DNA of 64,000 bases from Pseudovirgaria hyperparasitica. Taxonomy: Eukaryota > Ascomycota > Dothideomycetes > Acrospermales > Acrospermaceae. Every line of letters starts with the position of its first letter. Position 1 is the first letter of the stretch. Made by a program: the position numbers and the translations under genes. The notes below the pieces were generated by a model that was not told the DNA's origin, did not search any database, and saw only the letters and a program-made list of their open reading frames with translations. Positions 21,001 through 32,393 of this stretch are shown in pieces. The stretch spans positions 2,934,804-2,998,803 of the forward strand of contig NW_022985549.1 in assembly GCF_010093815.1 (NCBI RefSeq). The letters run 5' to 3'.

Positions 21001-24000
21001 TGGCAACTCGTCATCAGAATCATTGTATATCGTCACCCCTGGAGGCTCAGGGACTCGTGATAGCCGCCTTCTTGGACGGTCGCGGTCATGTTGGGTGCGG
21101 TCGGTGTCATACCTGGGCCTCTCTTCCTCCGAATGAAAGCTCTGCGACCGTTTGCTAGAGCCAGATGCTTGACTCGAGCTCATGATAGGACGTGATTGTC
21201 GCTGTCTCCTACGACTCAGGTGTACATGATCCCTGTCATCTTCATCGGAGCTGAAGGAACCAATCGCTCGGCGATTGGGTCTCCGTCTTGACAATACTCC
21301 AGATCTGGTTGTGGTCGACTCGTTTGATGAGAGTCCTTCATATTCGCCGTCCGAAATAGAACTTGAAGCTATTGAGGGGCTACTGTATAATTCACGTACC
21401 CCATGGCGTAAGGGGTTGGTTCGACTGGTTCGGCCCCTGCGCTCGATACTAGATTCAGACGCAAAAGATTCTTGATCTTTGGAAGTGGCGACCGTCGGCC
21501 CATAAGTACTGGCCGTGGTGGGAATCTCGAACAGAATAGGTTCTGATCCAAGGTTTTCCGTGTATATCCTTGCCTCATCAGAATCATCATCGGAAACGTG
21601 TGCAGGGAGTGGTATCGTTTTCGGACGAACGACGGGTGAGGTCGAGGTAGATGATTGGACTGGGTTACTCCCAGTAGGATCCATGCTCTTTATCGCCCCA
21701 TTAACCTGCGTTGTGGCCTGATCCTCTGGTTGGAGCTCATCTGGCTCTTCAAACATAGTTGAACTGGTATCCAGCACTCCTGTTTGTGGGTCGGAGGATG
21801 TGTAAGATTTAGGGACACTTGCCACATTCATCACCCAGTTGGCAGTCCAGTCACTACTATTGCTTGGTAATTCAGCCAGGCGAGAGGCCCGAAGGTCGCT
21901 AGGCTCTCCCATCTCGAAGGTCGCTTTCTCGTGGTCTGGCGACATATCTTGTGTATATAGAACAGTGTGAGTATCAAAGCGTACTCGCCCTGAATCTTGT
22001 TTCTTGACGTTCGATCGTCGATCGACTTTCGTGCCTGTCTTCAAGATGCCACCCGCCCTCACTGGACCTGTGCCATACGTTACATCTTCATACTCCTTGG
22101 TCGGACGAGGTTCGCTATGACTCCTTTTGGCATGTTGAGGTAGACCATCAACAAGGATGAGAGGAGGTCTCCTGGGCTCTGCGCCCAACAGCTCTATGTG
22201 ACCGTCGGATGCTATTTCCCAAATGCGATTCTCTATGGGACCCACAGTACTGGGATCTGATTGTTCAGTGGAAATGTCGTGTTCCACGTCGCTTGCATCG
22301 ACCCCGGTGTGCATAGCTCCTTTTGGCGTGGGAATGTGTTTTTCAGCCGAGCTACTGGGCGCATTCAGGACTGTGGAGCGCATCGGCTCAACGATATCGT
22401 CTGCGCTGCCCAGGTCTGCTGCACGTATGTATACGAGGCTGGGAGATTTTGGACGGCTAGCCTGTATTCGTGTTTGGTCATTGATGAGTATTCCCCTCAG
22501 ACTTGTCTTTGCTTGTCTTGGCAAGACGACTTTAGCATCCATTTCAGTGACGTCCGAAACGCTACTTCTAGCAGCCTTGGCGTTAATACCTGGAGGGTTC
22601 AAAGATTCGTGACCCGCTGATGTCTGTCCGATCCTGGGTCGATAGCGGACTAGTGCAAGATTTCTGGGTGTGATCTCATACTTACCGCGTGGGTAGCGGC
22701 TGGAACGCCCTCTACTCACTGAGGGAGCCATACTTGCCATCGAGGACTGCAGACTTCGTGACGAGCTCTTCGGTGATTGTCTTGAGCGACTAGAGGCCCG
22801 ACTGCCATGCCACTGAATTGCATCCGCGCGCTGTGCAGCATTCTTATACGCGAGATCTGGTCGTGATCGTTTACGAGCGAGGACGAGAGACATATGAAGA
22901 TCCTGCTCGCCTTCGGATGGTTCTACCAGGGAGGAATGAGCATGATCTTCATCGCGCGGTAGGATGTCGACTTCGAGCATGGCCCCTTTATGTGTCTGGA
23001 TGAGCTCTAGCCAGCGAGAACTAGTAAAGGCCGTGCCATCTCCAAAACATATATCACACTCGTCGAGAGATATGCCAGCACTAGCTAGGCATTTTGAAAC
23101 GAGTAGATGCTCTATGTCCTAGGTGCAATCAGTATTTGTCAAGCTTTGAAGCTACGCGACTTACGAAAAAGGTTGGTCTTGGCCGCAATGGCACCGAGTG
23201 TAGACGCTGTAAAGGGTCTTTGATCCGAAGCACGGTAGGACCTCCTCCAGCATATTCACCAGTAATCCTAACCAGTCGATTTCCGAGGATTTCATTGACT
23301 GAATCTGGCGAGCAGGTGATCAAGAACTCTATGTCGTAATTAGCGTCTGTATTCATATTGGGCGATGCGTTCTAAATGTACCAGAGCCTAGCAGTAGGGA
23401 CCACAACTGAGGCACGTGTATGATCTTGTGACCAGCGTTACTGAAGAACTTTCCCAGTGCTTGCTTTCTGTCACGCTCACAAGTTGACTCGTACTGGTAG
23501 AATGCCTCTAGTAGAGTACGCATTCGATGCCTGCGATCTTGGTGACGCTTCACCGGAGAAGCAGCGGAAGTAGAGAGATATGGGAAAGAAGAGAAGGTCG
23601 CAGATGTAGATTCTGACGCAATTTGATCAGCATGCTGTAGTCTGAACTGCTTTACAGTCCCTGGTTCCACCTGTAGCGAGTTGCCAGACTTGATCAGGCT
23701 GTTTTCACGAATGTGGTCAAAAAGCGCGATGCAAAGATCCAGCAAGTCCCCTGAGATACCGGGAGAATTGAGAGCGAACTTTTCAAACTCTTCAAGGTCC
23801 ATCGGGTTACTCTGCATGTGTCTGTGTGGATTAGTTGAGACAAGGGACTGTCGAGACTGCTATACTCACAACCAGCGAAACTGTGGATTCCCTGATAGTA
23901 AAGGCTCCGGCGTTTCCGAAAGACAGTGCAGTTCAACGGTGTGGGCCCGGTTAAGGTCGATGATACGCTTTGAGACGAGAACATTCGTCGCCTCTTGAAC

Positions 24001-24357
24001 GCCCGACTCAGTCTCGTTTCTGGCCTTTGGCCAGCAACATCCCTCTGTGGAATAGCTTCGGATTCCATAAGGGCTCTTTGCGACTTCGAAAAAGATTCGC
24101 TGTTTGCTGCTGATGTTGAGAGGGTCCGGCTTGAGCCGCGAGAGACGTCTTTTGGGCCCTAGATCTGACTTGTACTCGATTCCGTTGACTCGTGGATTAG
24201 TCCTGGATGAGGGCTCATATGCTTGAGGACGTGGTTGATATGCGGCACCATTGTTCGACCATGACTGGGAGTGGTCATCAAAGTTGGTGGTGATTGATGA
24301 AGCACTTCTAGACAGAGGCGTAGACGAGGCTGGCGACATGGCAACCTTCCGGGCCAT
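18009..24357 (-). CDS. Giant CorA-like (Mg2+ transporter type) membrane protein
   Basis: Six exons: 24357-23870, 23821-23382, 23346-23165, 23118-18859, 18793-18459, 18387-18009; product 2027 residues. Introns are 48, 35, 46, 65 and 71 nt; the 35-nt one is unusually short but restores the frame exactly. The N-terminal fungal domain begins around FRWLHMQSNPMDLEEFEKFAL (about 160) and includes HVPQLWSLLLGS and EFLITCSPDSV. Exon 4 codes for a long disordered middle, rich in Ser, Arg and Tyr with many SR/RS dipeptides. The C-terminal 300 residues are helical and end in two membrane segments with the CorA signature GMN at 1921-1923 (SFFGMNTTDIRD). Related fungal proteins are annotated as CorA-like; transport of Mg2+ is inferred from the motif only, and the middle suggests regulation by phosphorylation. 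A single-gene reading is well supported by phase agreement of all exons. Confidence 0.85.
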
Positions 24358-24995
24358 TACATCTTATGGGTGGTTCTTGACCCGTATTTGGTATTTGGTT
24401 CAGCAGAGAAATCCTATATCGCCAGTGGCAAGAGTGCAGCCTAGCTCTGCGCGTGAGTTACGGCGCAGGCCTGGTAGGAAAGCTGCTGACGAACACCGAA
24501 CGAACGGCGTGGCAGTGCTGAGTTCATGTCATCTCAATCGAAAAGAAGCTGAGGCTGAAAATGTGATGAAATAGGACCCATGCCATGCAGTGCGGCGCTT
24601 CAGCCTGCTCATGGGACATGATGGATCTGAGCTGACAAAGTCCATAGCCTGATGATCCTCAGCCAAGTCCATGATCATTATCGAGATGGGTGTTCGAGAA
24701 CATCCTGTCTCACAGCAGTGGTAAGCGCCGCACTGGGATCTGGAGTCGCTTTTCCGAGGGACTTGGCCAGAGGCACTTGGCCATATCAGATACCAGAAGG
24801 GTCCGTTAGAGCGGCGACATGTATGCCTGAGGCACCAGCGACTTGGGGGTGCGGCCTCAGACTTTTCCTTGCGGACACGCGAATTACCGACTGCCAAGCC
24901 GCTGACACATCAAGATGACACTGTAACATGCCAACCACCCTTCGACTCACTCCGTAGATTTATCTCCATCCACAACGCACAAGACAGTCTCCGTC
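24358..24995. other. Divergent promoter region, CorA-like / basic protein
   Basis: 638 bases between two divergent start codons; likely a shared promoter. No gene recognised. Confidence 0.45.
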
Positions 24996-25667
24996 ATGGC
25001 CCTCCAGTTCTTGGACGAAGTGAACCGGCGTCTTCATCGACCGCAGCAGCGGAAGAGTCGTCTCGCCCCGTACTTTGACGCCCACTACGAGTTTCAGACG
25101 CTCTACAAGTCGCCATCCGCCTCCCGGTCCCCGTCACCGGAACTGAGCCGGACCCCGCGATCAACGTGGTCAGCGGGCATCTCTCGAAAGCGATCATGGT
25201 CGTCGGTGGAGAGCGTTAGCGAAGCATCGTCTACGAGTCTGGACGTGAAGAGGCGGCGGATCAACCCAACGACGCGCAAACAACACCTGCCCACCTCGCG
25301 TTACATGAGGCATGTCAATAAGCATACAAGCCTTCAGCATACTGGTGAGTCTTTCGAAGTCGTGACGGAGCCCGCAGCTAAGTGTTTTACAGGTGATCGA
25401 GCCTTGCGGTCTTGTCTGCCGAGCAGTACTCGTCGGGAAAAGACTGGTCGATCCGTCATTTCCACCCCGCGATACCTCAAACGGTCTCAACATTCCTCAC
25501 TCGAGGATACCCGGCTTGGCAAACTTCGAATGCCCACGAAGGTGACCAAAAAGGCGAAAAAGAAGAGCACCGATCATGGTAGCCTGCGGAGCAACGTCCG
25601 CTATTCTCTCCGCCATATGCCTGCACGGCTGAACAAGGCCGTCTGGCGTGCTCTGGACGCTACTTGA
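24996..25667 (+). CDS. Small, very basic protein of unknown function
   Basis: Probably two exons, 24996-25344 and 25393-25667. The 48-nt intron has canonical GTGAGT, a CTAAG branch sequence and TTTTACAG; it is in frame, so the unspliced frame also stays open (223 residues unspliced, 207 spliced). The product is rich in Arg, Lys and Ser, with basic clusters such as VKRRRINPTTRK, PTKVTKKAKKKST and RLNKAVWRAL, which look like nuclear localisation signals. No domain is recognised and no membrane segment or signal peptide is present. A nuclear, nucleic-acid-associated role is a guess from composition. The ideal intron and the ATG in good position argue for a real gene. Confidence 0.65.
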   Translation: MALQFLDEVNRRLHRPQQRKSRLAPYFDAHYEFQTLYKSPSASRSPSPELSRTPRSTWSAGISRKRSWSSVESVSEASSTSLDVKRRRINPTTRKQHLPTSRYMRHVNKHTSLQHTGESFEVVTEPAAKCFTGDRALRSCLPSSTRREKTGRSVISTPRYLKRSQHSSLEDTRLGKLRMPTKVTKKAKKKSTDHGSLRSNVRYSLRHMPARLNKAVWRALDAT

Positions 25668-26841
25668 AGTTTGGGGTGTATGGGTTTAATCATTTCATAA
25701 GATGTCCTAAGGCGGTGGGCGTGCCTTGGCCTTGCCAGATGCTTCGGACAGAAACACGACCGGGTCGGATAAAGGCTCTACTCGGCCGCACATGCGTGGG
25801 GATTTCGCTACGGCAGCAGGCAAACTGCTCAAGCGTGCTGCATGCCAGTTGCCCGGAATCAGGAATCATAAACAATTCGCGCAGACCAGACCGCTCTGCC
25901 GACGAACGCAAGCTGTCTGGTCATTCCACCCTGAAGGTTTACAAAACAACAACTCAGCCGTTTCTGTGACAAGCCAAACGATGCGACCAAAAGAAACCCA
26001 ACACAACAAAAGCTACACATACACCAATATGTGCAAGCTAGTCGCAGAGGTACAGGTCTTCAACGCATCAGACGGTATAGTAGAAAGGACGAAGGACACA
26101 GGTCACATAGGGCGGGCGGGTACAAAGGACGAGACTCGTCTTGGCTTATAGTAGTATAAACCCTCGAAATATCACTACTTCAAGCACCCCGAATTAAACC
26201 ATATACAACCGTTCATGCTGCAGTCGTAATAACTAGCCCCGCAGTCAAAACCCTACCCAAGTGAGTTTGTGCTCGGATACGAGGTCTCGCATGCACATTC
26301 ATATACATATACATACATCTACACAAAACCCACGTCCTGAATCCGACATCTCGCCACACGCATTCTTCCTAAATCTTGCCAGCGCCGCCAAAGCCACCAT
26401 TCTACACGCATCTGCTCGTTACCCTATTACTAGCGTCACATGCGTGTGTCGTAGTGGGCCCGTTTGTCGTTCCATCCGTCCATTAGTTCTTCTAGCGCAA
26501 GCATCCCTTCTACGTCGTCGTGATGGATTCTGCAATAATGGTCGTAATGCTAGCTGTAGAGTTGCGTAGTACTATCTTCACTATGATTTTGATTTTGATT
26601 ATGTTTATGCTTATGCTTATGCTTATGCTTATGCTTATGCTTAGGAGGACAGGATAGGATAGGAGAGGAGAGAAGGACGATGGCTCATCCGTAGCATGGG
26701 TGTCTGTGTATATCCATCCACCCCAAACGAACAACCACAACAACAAACCAGTCCCTCATCCCAATCACTGAGTATCAAAGATAAAATCCCACCCTGCTAA
26801 CCCTCCCAAATCCCACGCCCTAAAAACAGCAAGCCACCCCA
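25668..26841. other. Convergent spacer, basic protein / DHFR
   Basis: 1.17 kb without recognisable gene. It holds a hexanucleotide repeat at 26605-26643 and CT-/CA-rich stretches near 26280-26330. Confidence 0.45.
26605..26643. repeat. (TTATGC)6 hexanucleotide repeat
   Basis: Six and a half tandem TTATGC units, preceded by a degenerate GATTTT/GTTTAT prelude and followed by a GGATA/GGAGA purine run. It lies between convergent 3' ends. Confidence 0.9.
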
Positions 26842-28398
<1,557 letters not shown>

Positions 28399-28490
28399 CT
28401 AGCAGTCCGCCCCGCTTCCAACTTCCAACCCACAACCCACCCCTACCATCGCAAACACACGTCCCCCCCCCAAAAAAAAACAATCGTCAC

Positions 28491-28514
28491 GAGTGAGTGA
28501 GTGAGTGAGTGAGT
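28491..28514. repeat. (GAGT)6 microsatellite
   Basis: Six perfect tetranucleotide units. Confidence 0.9.
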
Positions 28515-28573
28515 GCTGCTGAATTTCCTTTTGCGGCGTGTTTGGGCTGAGGGACTGTTGCGCGCGCACGCAG

Positions 28574-28624
28574 GTCAGGACCGAACGCACGTCAGGACCG
28601 AACACACGTCAGGACCGAACACGC
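28574..28624. repeat. 17-base unit repeated three times
   Basis: Three contiguous copies of GTCAGGACCGAACRCAC-type units (28574-28590, 28591-28607, 28608-28624), differing at one or two positions. Confidence 0.9.
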
Positions 28625-28835
28625 CGCAGCAGACATGGTATACGAGATAGTGCCAGAAGAAGAGAAATACGCGACGCGGGTATATATACATACACACACA
28701 CACATAACCACAAAGTACATGACCACATATACACAACCACACACACACAACCACTCAACCCCTTCGTACACCCCCGTATACACCCCCGTATACACCCCGT
28801 ACGCCCCATAGATCCCAGAGTCAGGTGTTTGGTAT

Positions 28836-28864
28836 ATCCATCCATCCATCCATCCATCCATCCA
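28836..28864. repeat. (ATCC)7 microsatellite
   Basis: Seven tandem ATCC units. Confidence 0.9.
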
Positions 28865-29010
28865 ACAAACACCACACAACTCTCAACAAAACACGGGGTA
28901 CTCTCCCTCCTGAGTCTTGATCCGAGCCCGCCCAGCGCAGTCCAATCCGCCCAGTCCAGAAGTCTAGACGTCCCCTCAAAAGGCCACACTACAAATCAAA
29001 CCACGCAATC

Positions 29011-29047
29011 CAACCCAACCCAACCCAACCCAACCCAACCCAACCCA
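29011..29047. repeat. (CAACC)7 pentanucleotide repeat
   Basis: About seven tandem CAACC units ending eight bases from the kinase stop codon, so probably inside its 3' UTR as (GGTTG)n. It resembles but is not the fungal telomere repeat. Confidence 0.9.
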
Positions 29048-29054
29048 TCCTATC

Positions 29055-30998
29055 CTAATCCTCCGAAACACCACGCTGACTCCTGCGCTTCTTCTTCGGC
29101 GGTTGCGGTAGGGGCTGCGGCTGTGGCTGTGGGTGCGGAGGGAGTGGGAGTGGGAGTGCAGACTCCGGCTGCGTGTCTCCTTGTCCTCCATCTTGCTTCT
29201 CTACTGCAGGCGACCGTGTCACCTCCTCTTCCTCCTCTGCACCCTCCGCACTCACGGCACCCTCCGCACCCACCACCGCCGCCTCCTCCCCAACATCCCC
29301 CAACGCACCCAGAATGCGATCCCGGGCCTCCCGCGCCGTCATGCGCGCCCGGGGATCCACACGCAGCATCGCCCTGCAACACGCCGCCGCAACATCATCG
29401 TCATCGTCATCACCACCAACACCACTCCCACCACGCCCATCAAGCCCAATCCCACCACTCCCAACCCCACCACCATCACCCCCCTCCCTCCTCCACTCCC
29501 AAAACACCCTCAGCCCCTCCCCAGGCCACACCCTCCGCACAACCCTCGGCCCCCCCAACACCTCCACGCCCACCAGCCCACAAGCCCAATAATCCACCTC
29601 GGCACCATGGAACCCGCCCTCGACCTCCTCAGGCGCAAGATACGGCACGGTGCCCGGCCAATCATACAGAATCCGCTTCTCCGCGGCCACGGCGCAGCCG
29701 AAATCCGCGAGCATGGCGGCAGGCGGATCATAGCTGCGCACGAGCACATTATCGGGCTTGACGTCGCGGTGGGCGATGCCGTTGTCGTGGAGGAAGGCGA
29801 CGGCGTCGAGGAGCTGGGCGAGGAAGACGGTGCGGGTGCGGGCGGGCACGGCGGCGGAGGCGTAGAGGGAGCGGAAGGTGGCGGTGAGTAAGGGGGAGAG
29901 GATGATGTAGTCGTCTGTGATGGAGCCGTGGGCATCGGGGCACCAGGAGGCGTCGAGGAGGGCGCGGATGCGGGCGATTTCGGCGCGGGAGCGGGACTTG
30001 TGGTGGCGGATTTCAAAGGGGGAGGCGAGGTGTGGGTGAGCGAGGGCGGAGATGCGGGTGGCCATTGCGATTTCGCGGTCGACGGCGGGGCGGTTGCGTG
30101 CGGATTTGAGGATCTGTTTTGCGGCGGCCGGGTGGCCGGTGCGGGCGTGGGTGACCATGTAGACGATGCCGAAGGTGCCGCGGGAGATGGTGTAGGAGAC
30201 GCGCCAGTCGCCGAAGGTGGCGTCGTTTTCGCTCGGGGTTGGGGTGACGATGGGGTGATCGTCGGCGGCGTGGAAGCGGGCGAGGAAGGCTTGGAGTTCG
30301 ACTTGGAATTGTTCTTCTTCGTCGGGTGGGCGCTGGACGTGCTCGAGGGTGAAGACGCATTCGCCGATCATGAGGGCGTTTTGGAAGGGGATGGTGCGGC
30401 GGTCGGCGCTGAACATTTCGCCGTTCAGCATCACCTTCTTGCCGCGCTTGTTGTCTGCGATGAGGAAGAAGCCGCCGGCGCCCTTGACCCAGTTGAGGCG
30501 GGCGTGCACGCCGGCGACGTTGTCGGTGCGACTGGGCGTCAGGAGCAGGTCGACGCCGAGGTTGGGCAGGTTGCGCCGGCCCTTGCCAATCACCCAGCCG
30601 ACGTGTGGGAAGCGCGGGAGCTGGCTGAGGGAGAGCTCGTAGCAGGGCGTGACGGCGCCGTCGAAGGTCGTCGTGCCGATGAACTGCTGGTGGTAGGAGG
30701 CGACTTCGGATTCCGGGAGTTCAAGGGTGGCCTGGAGGGCACCGCGCGCCGCCGCGTTGAGCGGGATCAGCCGGGCGAACGTGTACGAGGAGAGTTGTTG
30801 TTGTTGTTGTTCATCGGCCTCGCCATCGCCGTCGCCGTCGCCCTCGGACTGCGGCGTGTTTGGCTCCGTCGTGCTCCCGCTCTCAATCGCAGCCGGCGCA
30901 GGCGACGTCGGAGGAGGACTAGCCGGCGCAGTCTGCAGTGGTACCGGCGGCAAAGCAGGAGAAGCAGCAGCAGCAGCAGCAGCAGAAGATTTCGACAT
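29055..30998 (-). CDS. Serine/threonine protein kinase with N-terminal FHA-like domain
   Basis: Single exon, 647 residues, ATG at 30998. An Ala/Pro-rich, polyGln-containing N-terminus is followed by an FHA-like beta region at about 134-220 (VGWVIGKGRRNLPNLGVDLLL, VAGVHARLNWV, GGFFLIADNKRGKKVMLNGE). The kinase domain starts near 268: glycine loop SRGTFGIVY, Lys294 in AAAKQI, Glu309, HRDVKPDN with Asp412, DFG at 432-434 and APE at 455-457. All catalytic residues are intact; only the first loop glycine is replaced. A Gly/Asp-rich insert lies within the C-lobe, and a Pro/Gln-rich, basic tail ends the protein. FHA plus kinase is the layout of Rad53/Chk2/Dun1 checkpoint kinases, but overall identity to those looks low and I would not name it. 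Codons switch from C-ending to G/T-ending near 29690. Confidence 0.88.
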   Translation of the reverse strand: MSKSSAAAAAAASPALPPVPLQTAPASPPPTSPAPAAIESGSTTEPNTPQSEGDGDGDGEADEQQQQQLSSYTFARLIPLNAAARGALQATLELPESEVASYHQQFIGTTTFDGAVTPCYELSLSQLPRFPHVGWVIGKGRRNLPNLGVDLLLTPSRTDNVAGVHARLNWVKGAGGFFLIADNKRGKKVMLNGEMFSADRRTIPFQNALMIGECVFTLEHVQRPPDEEEQFQVELQAFLARFHAADDHPIVTPTPSENDATFGDWRVSYTISRGTFGIVYMVTHARTGHPAAAKQILKSARNRPAVDREIAMATRISALAHPHLASPFEIRHHKSRSRAEIARIRALLDASWCPDAHGSITDDYIILSPLLTATFRSLYASAAVPARTRTVFLAQLLDAVAFLHDNGIAHRDVKPDNVLVRSYDPPAAMLADFGCAVAAEKRILYDWPGTVPYLAPEEVEGGFHGAEVDYWACGLVGVEVLGGPRVVRRVWPGEGLRVFWEWRREGGDGGGVGSGGIGLDGRGGSGVGGDDDDDDVAAACCRAMLRVDPRARMTAREARDRILGALGDVGEEAAVVGAEGAVSAEGAEEEEEVTRSPAVEKQDGGQGDTQPESALPLPLPPHPQPQPQPLPQPPKKKRRSQRGVSED

Positions 30999-32393
30999 GC
31001 TGCAGCAGGTAATACCGAGGTCGTCGACGCGAAATACTATATAGTACGAGTCAGATATCGCAGCATAAAATGAACATCCAACGGCCTAGACGCAAGCCAT
31101 GAATAAGTAGCAAGTAGCAAGTAGCAAGTAGTAAGTAGCAAGTAAGTAGCAAGTAAGTAGCAAAAGCAGCAGATCATATAAAAAGACAAGAACAAAAAAA
31201 GAGCCCTGACGCATCCCTCACCCCGGGGCGGGCGGGCGATAGGGCCTCAGACGCCCCTCTGAACTTTTTGTGAAGTTCGCGATGCGCGTCCTTTCGTGTG
31301 GGAGTCGCGTAGAGTGGTGGTATCTTGAGATGTTGTAAGCAGACTTGGAGTTGGGAGGGGGTGCGCCTCGTCGAGCCTGGCCCCTAACCCGATTGATGTT
31401 AGCTGTGGCTGGAGAGTTGGGGTATGTAGCTTGGCGCTCGGGTTTTGAGGTTCAGGCAGCAACTTTTTAGTATGCCGTAGCAGATGTGCAGAAAGGGCCA
31501 AAACTCTGGTTTTGTGAGTTACCACGAGGCAGGCGCGAACGAGCGGCACAGAAACGCGACGGCAGTCTTGTATAGTATCTGTTTGATTTCTATGATATGA
31601 ATTTTATAATCTTGAACTTTATCATCACTATCCAGAACACTGCAGTCTGTGGGTAGTTTTGGCACGAACGGTCGTAGCACACACTACTTACTCCACCGCC
31701 CATCCATTCCGGCAACGGCTATCTTAGCTACAAACCACAACACTTAGCACGAGCGGAGAATCTACCACTTCAAGACTGGGTGACACCGGTCGTACAGTAA
31801 ATGTTTTCGAGTACAAGTAGTAAGCTACCAACTATCAGGAAAACGCATACACTGTTATGCTTGCGCAGACAAGAAAACGTAGATGTAAATCCAACTCCTC
31901 AGTACATCGTATTCAGCCTGCACCAGTTACGATGAATCACCATAGCGTTATCACCTGCCTCTTCTGGACTGCCGCCTCGGCAACCTGATTTCCAAGGTAT
32001 CCATCCCTCCATAGCACAACGTCCTCGAGCGCGCCAGACGCCTAGTAACGCCAAGATATACAAGAATGACCGTGTCCAGAACGTAAAGGATATCGCGATC
32101 CGCTGCTGGTGTCCCGTGTGTGGAGCATGCCCAGGATGGTAGCGCCAATTCTCCGACATTATACGTGTCTTGCGGTAGAAGCATTGGTCACGTCCTTTGT
32201 GCATGCTGCTCTTCTTGAAGTGCGACAGCATTCGTCATTTACTCTGAGCCCGTGGTTTTCTTGCGCCAGACTTGGTATCTGGAAGCGAGAGAGTCCGTCC
32301 TATGACTTGTCGACCGTCGATTCCGCGAATCCTTCATGTCAAGAAAGGTAATTGTCTTTTTTTTTTTCTTTTGACTCGATCCGTTCCAGACCC
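30999..32393. other. Spacer between kinase and transcription regulator genes
   Basis: 1.4 kb: kinase promoter and 3' flank of the regulator gene. Short open frames at 31247-31549 and 31899-32231 (-) are not recognised. AAGTAGC repeats at 31105-31163 are listed separately. Confidence 0.45.
31105..31163. repeat. AAGTAGC/AAGTA tandem repeat
   Basis: Seven-base AAGTAGC units mixed with AAGTA units, about 60 bases, some 110 bases upstream of the kinase start codon. Confidence 0.85.

Noticed and set aside
29011-29047. Interstitial telomere repeat
   Set aside because: The unit is CAACC, not CCCTAA; it is a simple pentanucleotide repeat.
28538-29761. 407-codon open frame on the plus strand
   Set aside because: Its translation is His/Pro/Gln/Thr-rich repeat text crossing the microsatellites and then antisense to the kinase; no domain.
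29928-31073. 381-codon open frame on the plus strand opposite the kinase gene
   Set aside because: It is antisense to a protein with clear FHA-like and kinase motifs; its Gly/Ala/Val/Glu translation is the mirror of C-rich codons. The C/G skew creates such frames.
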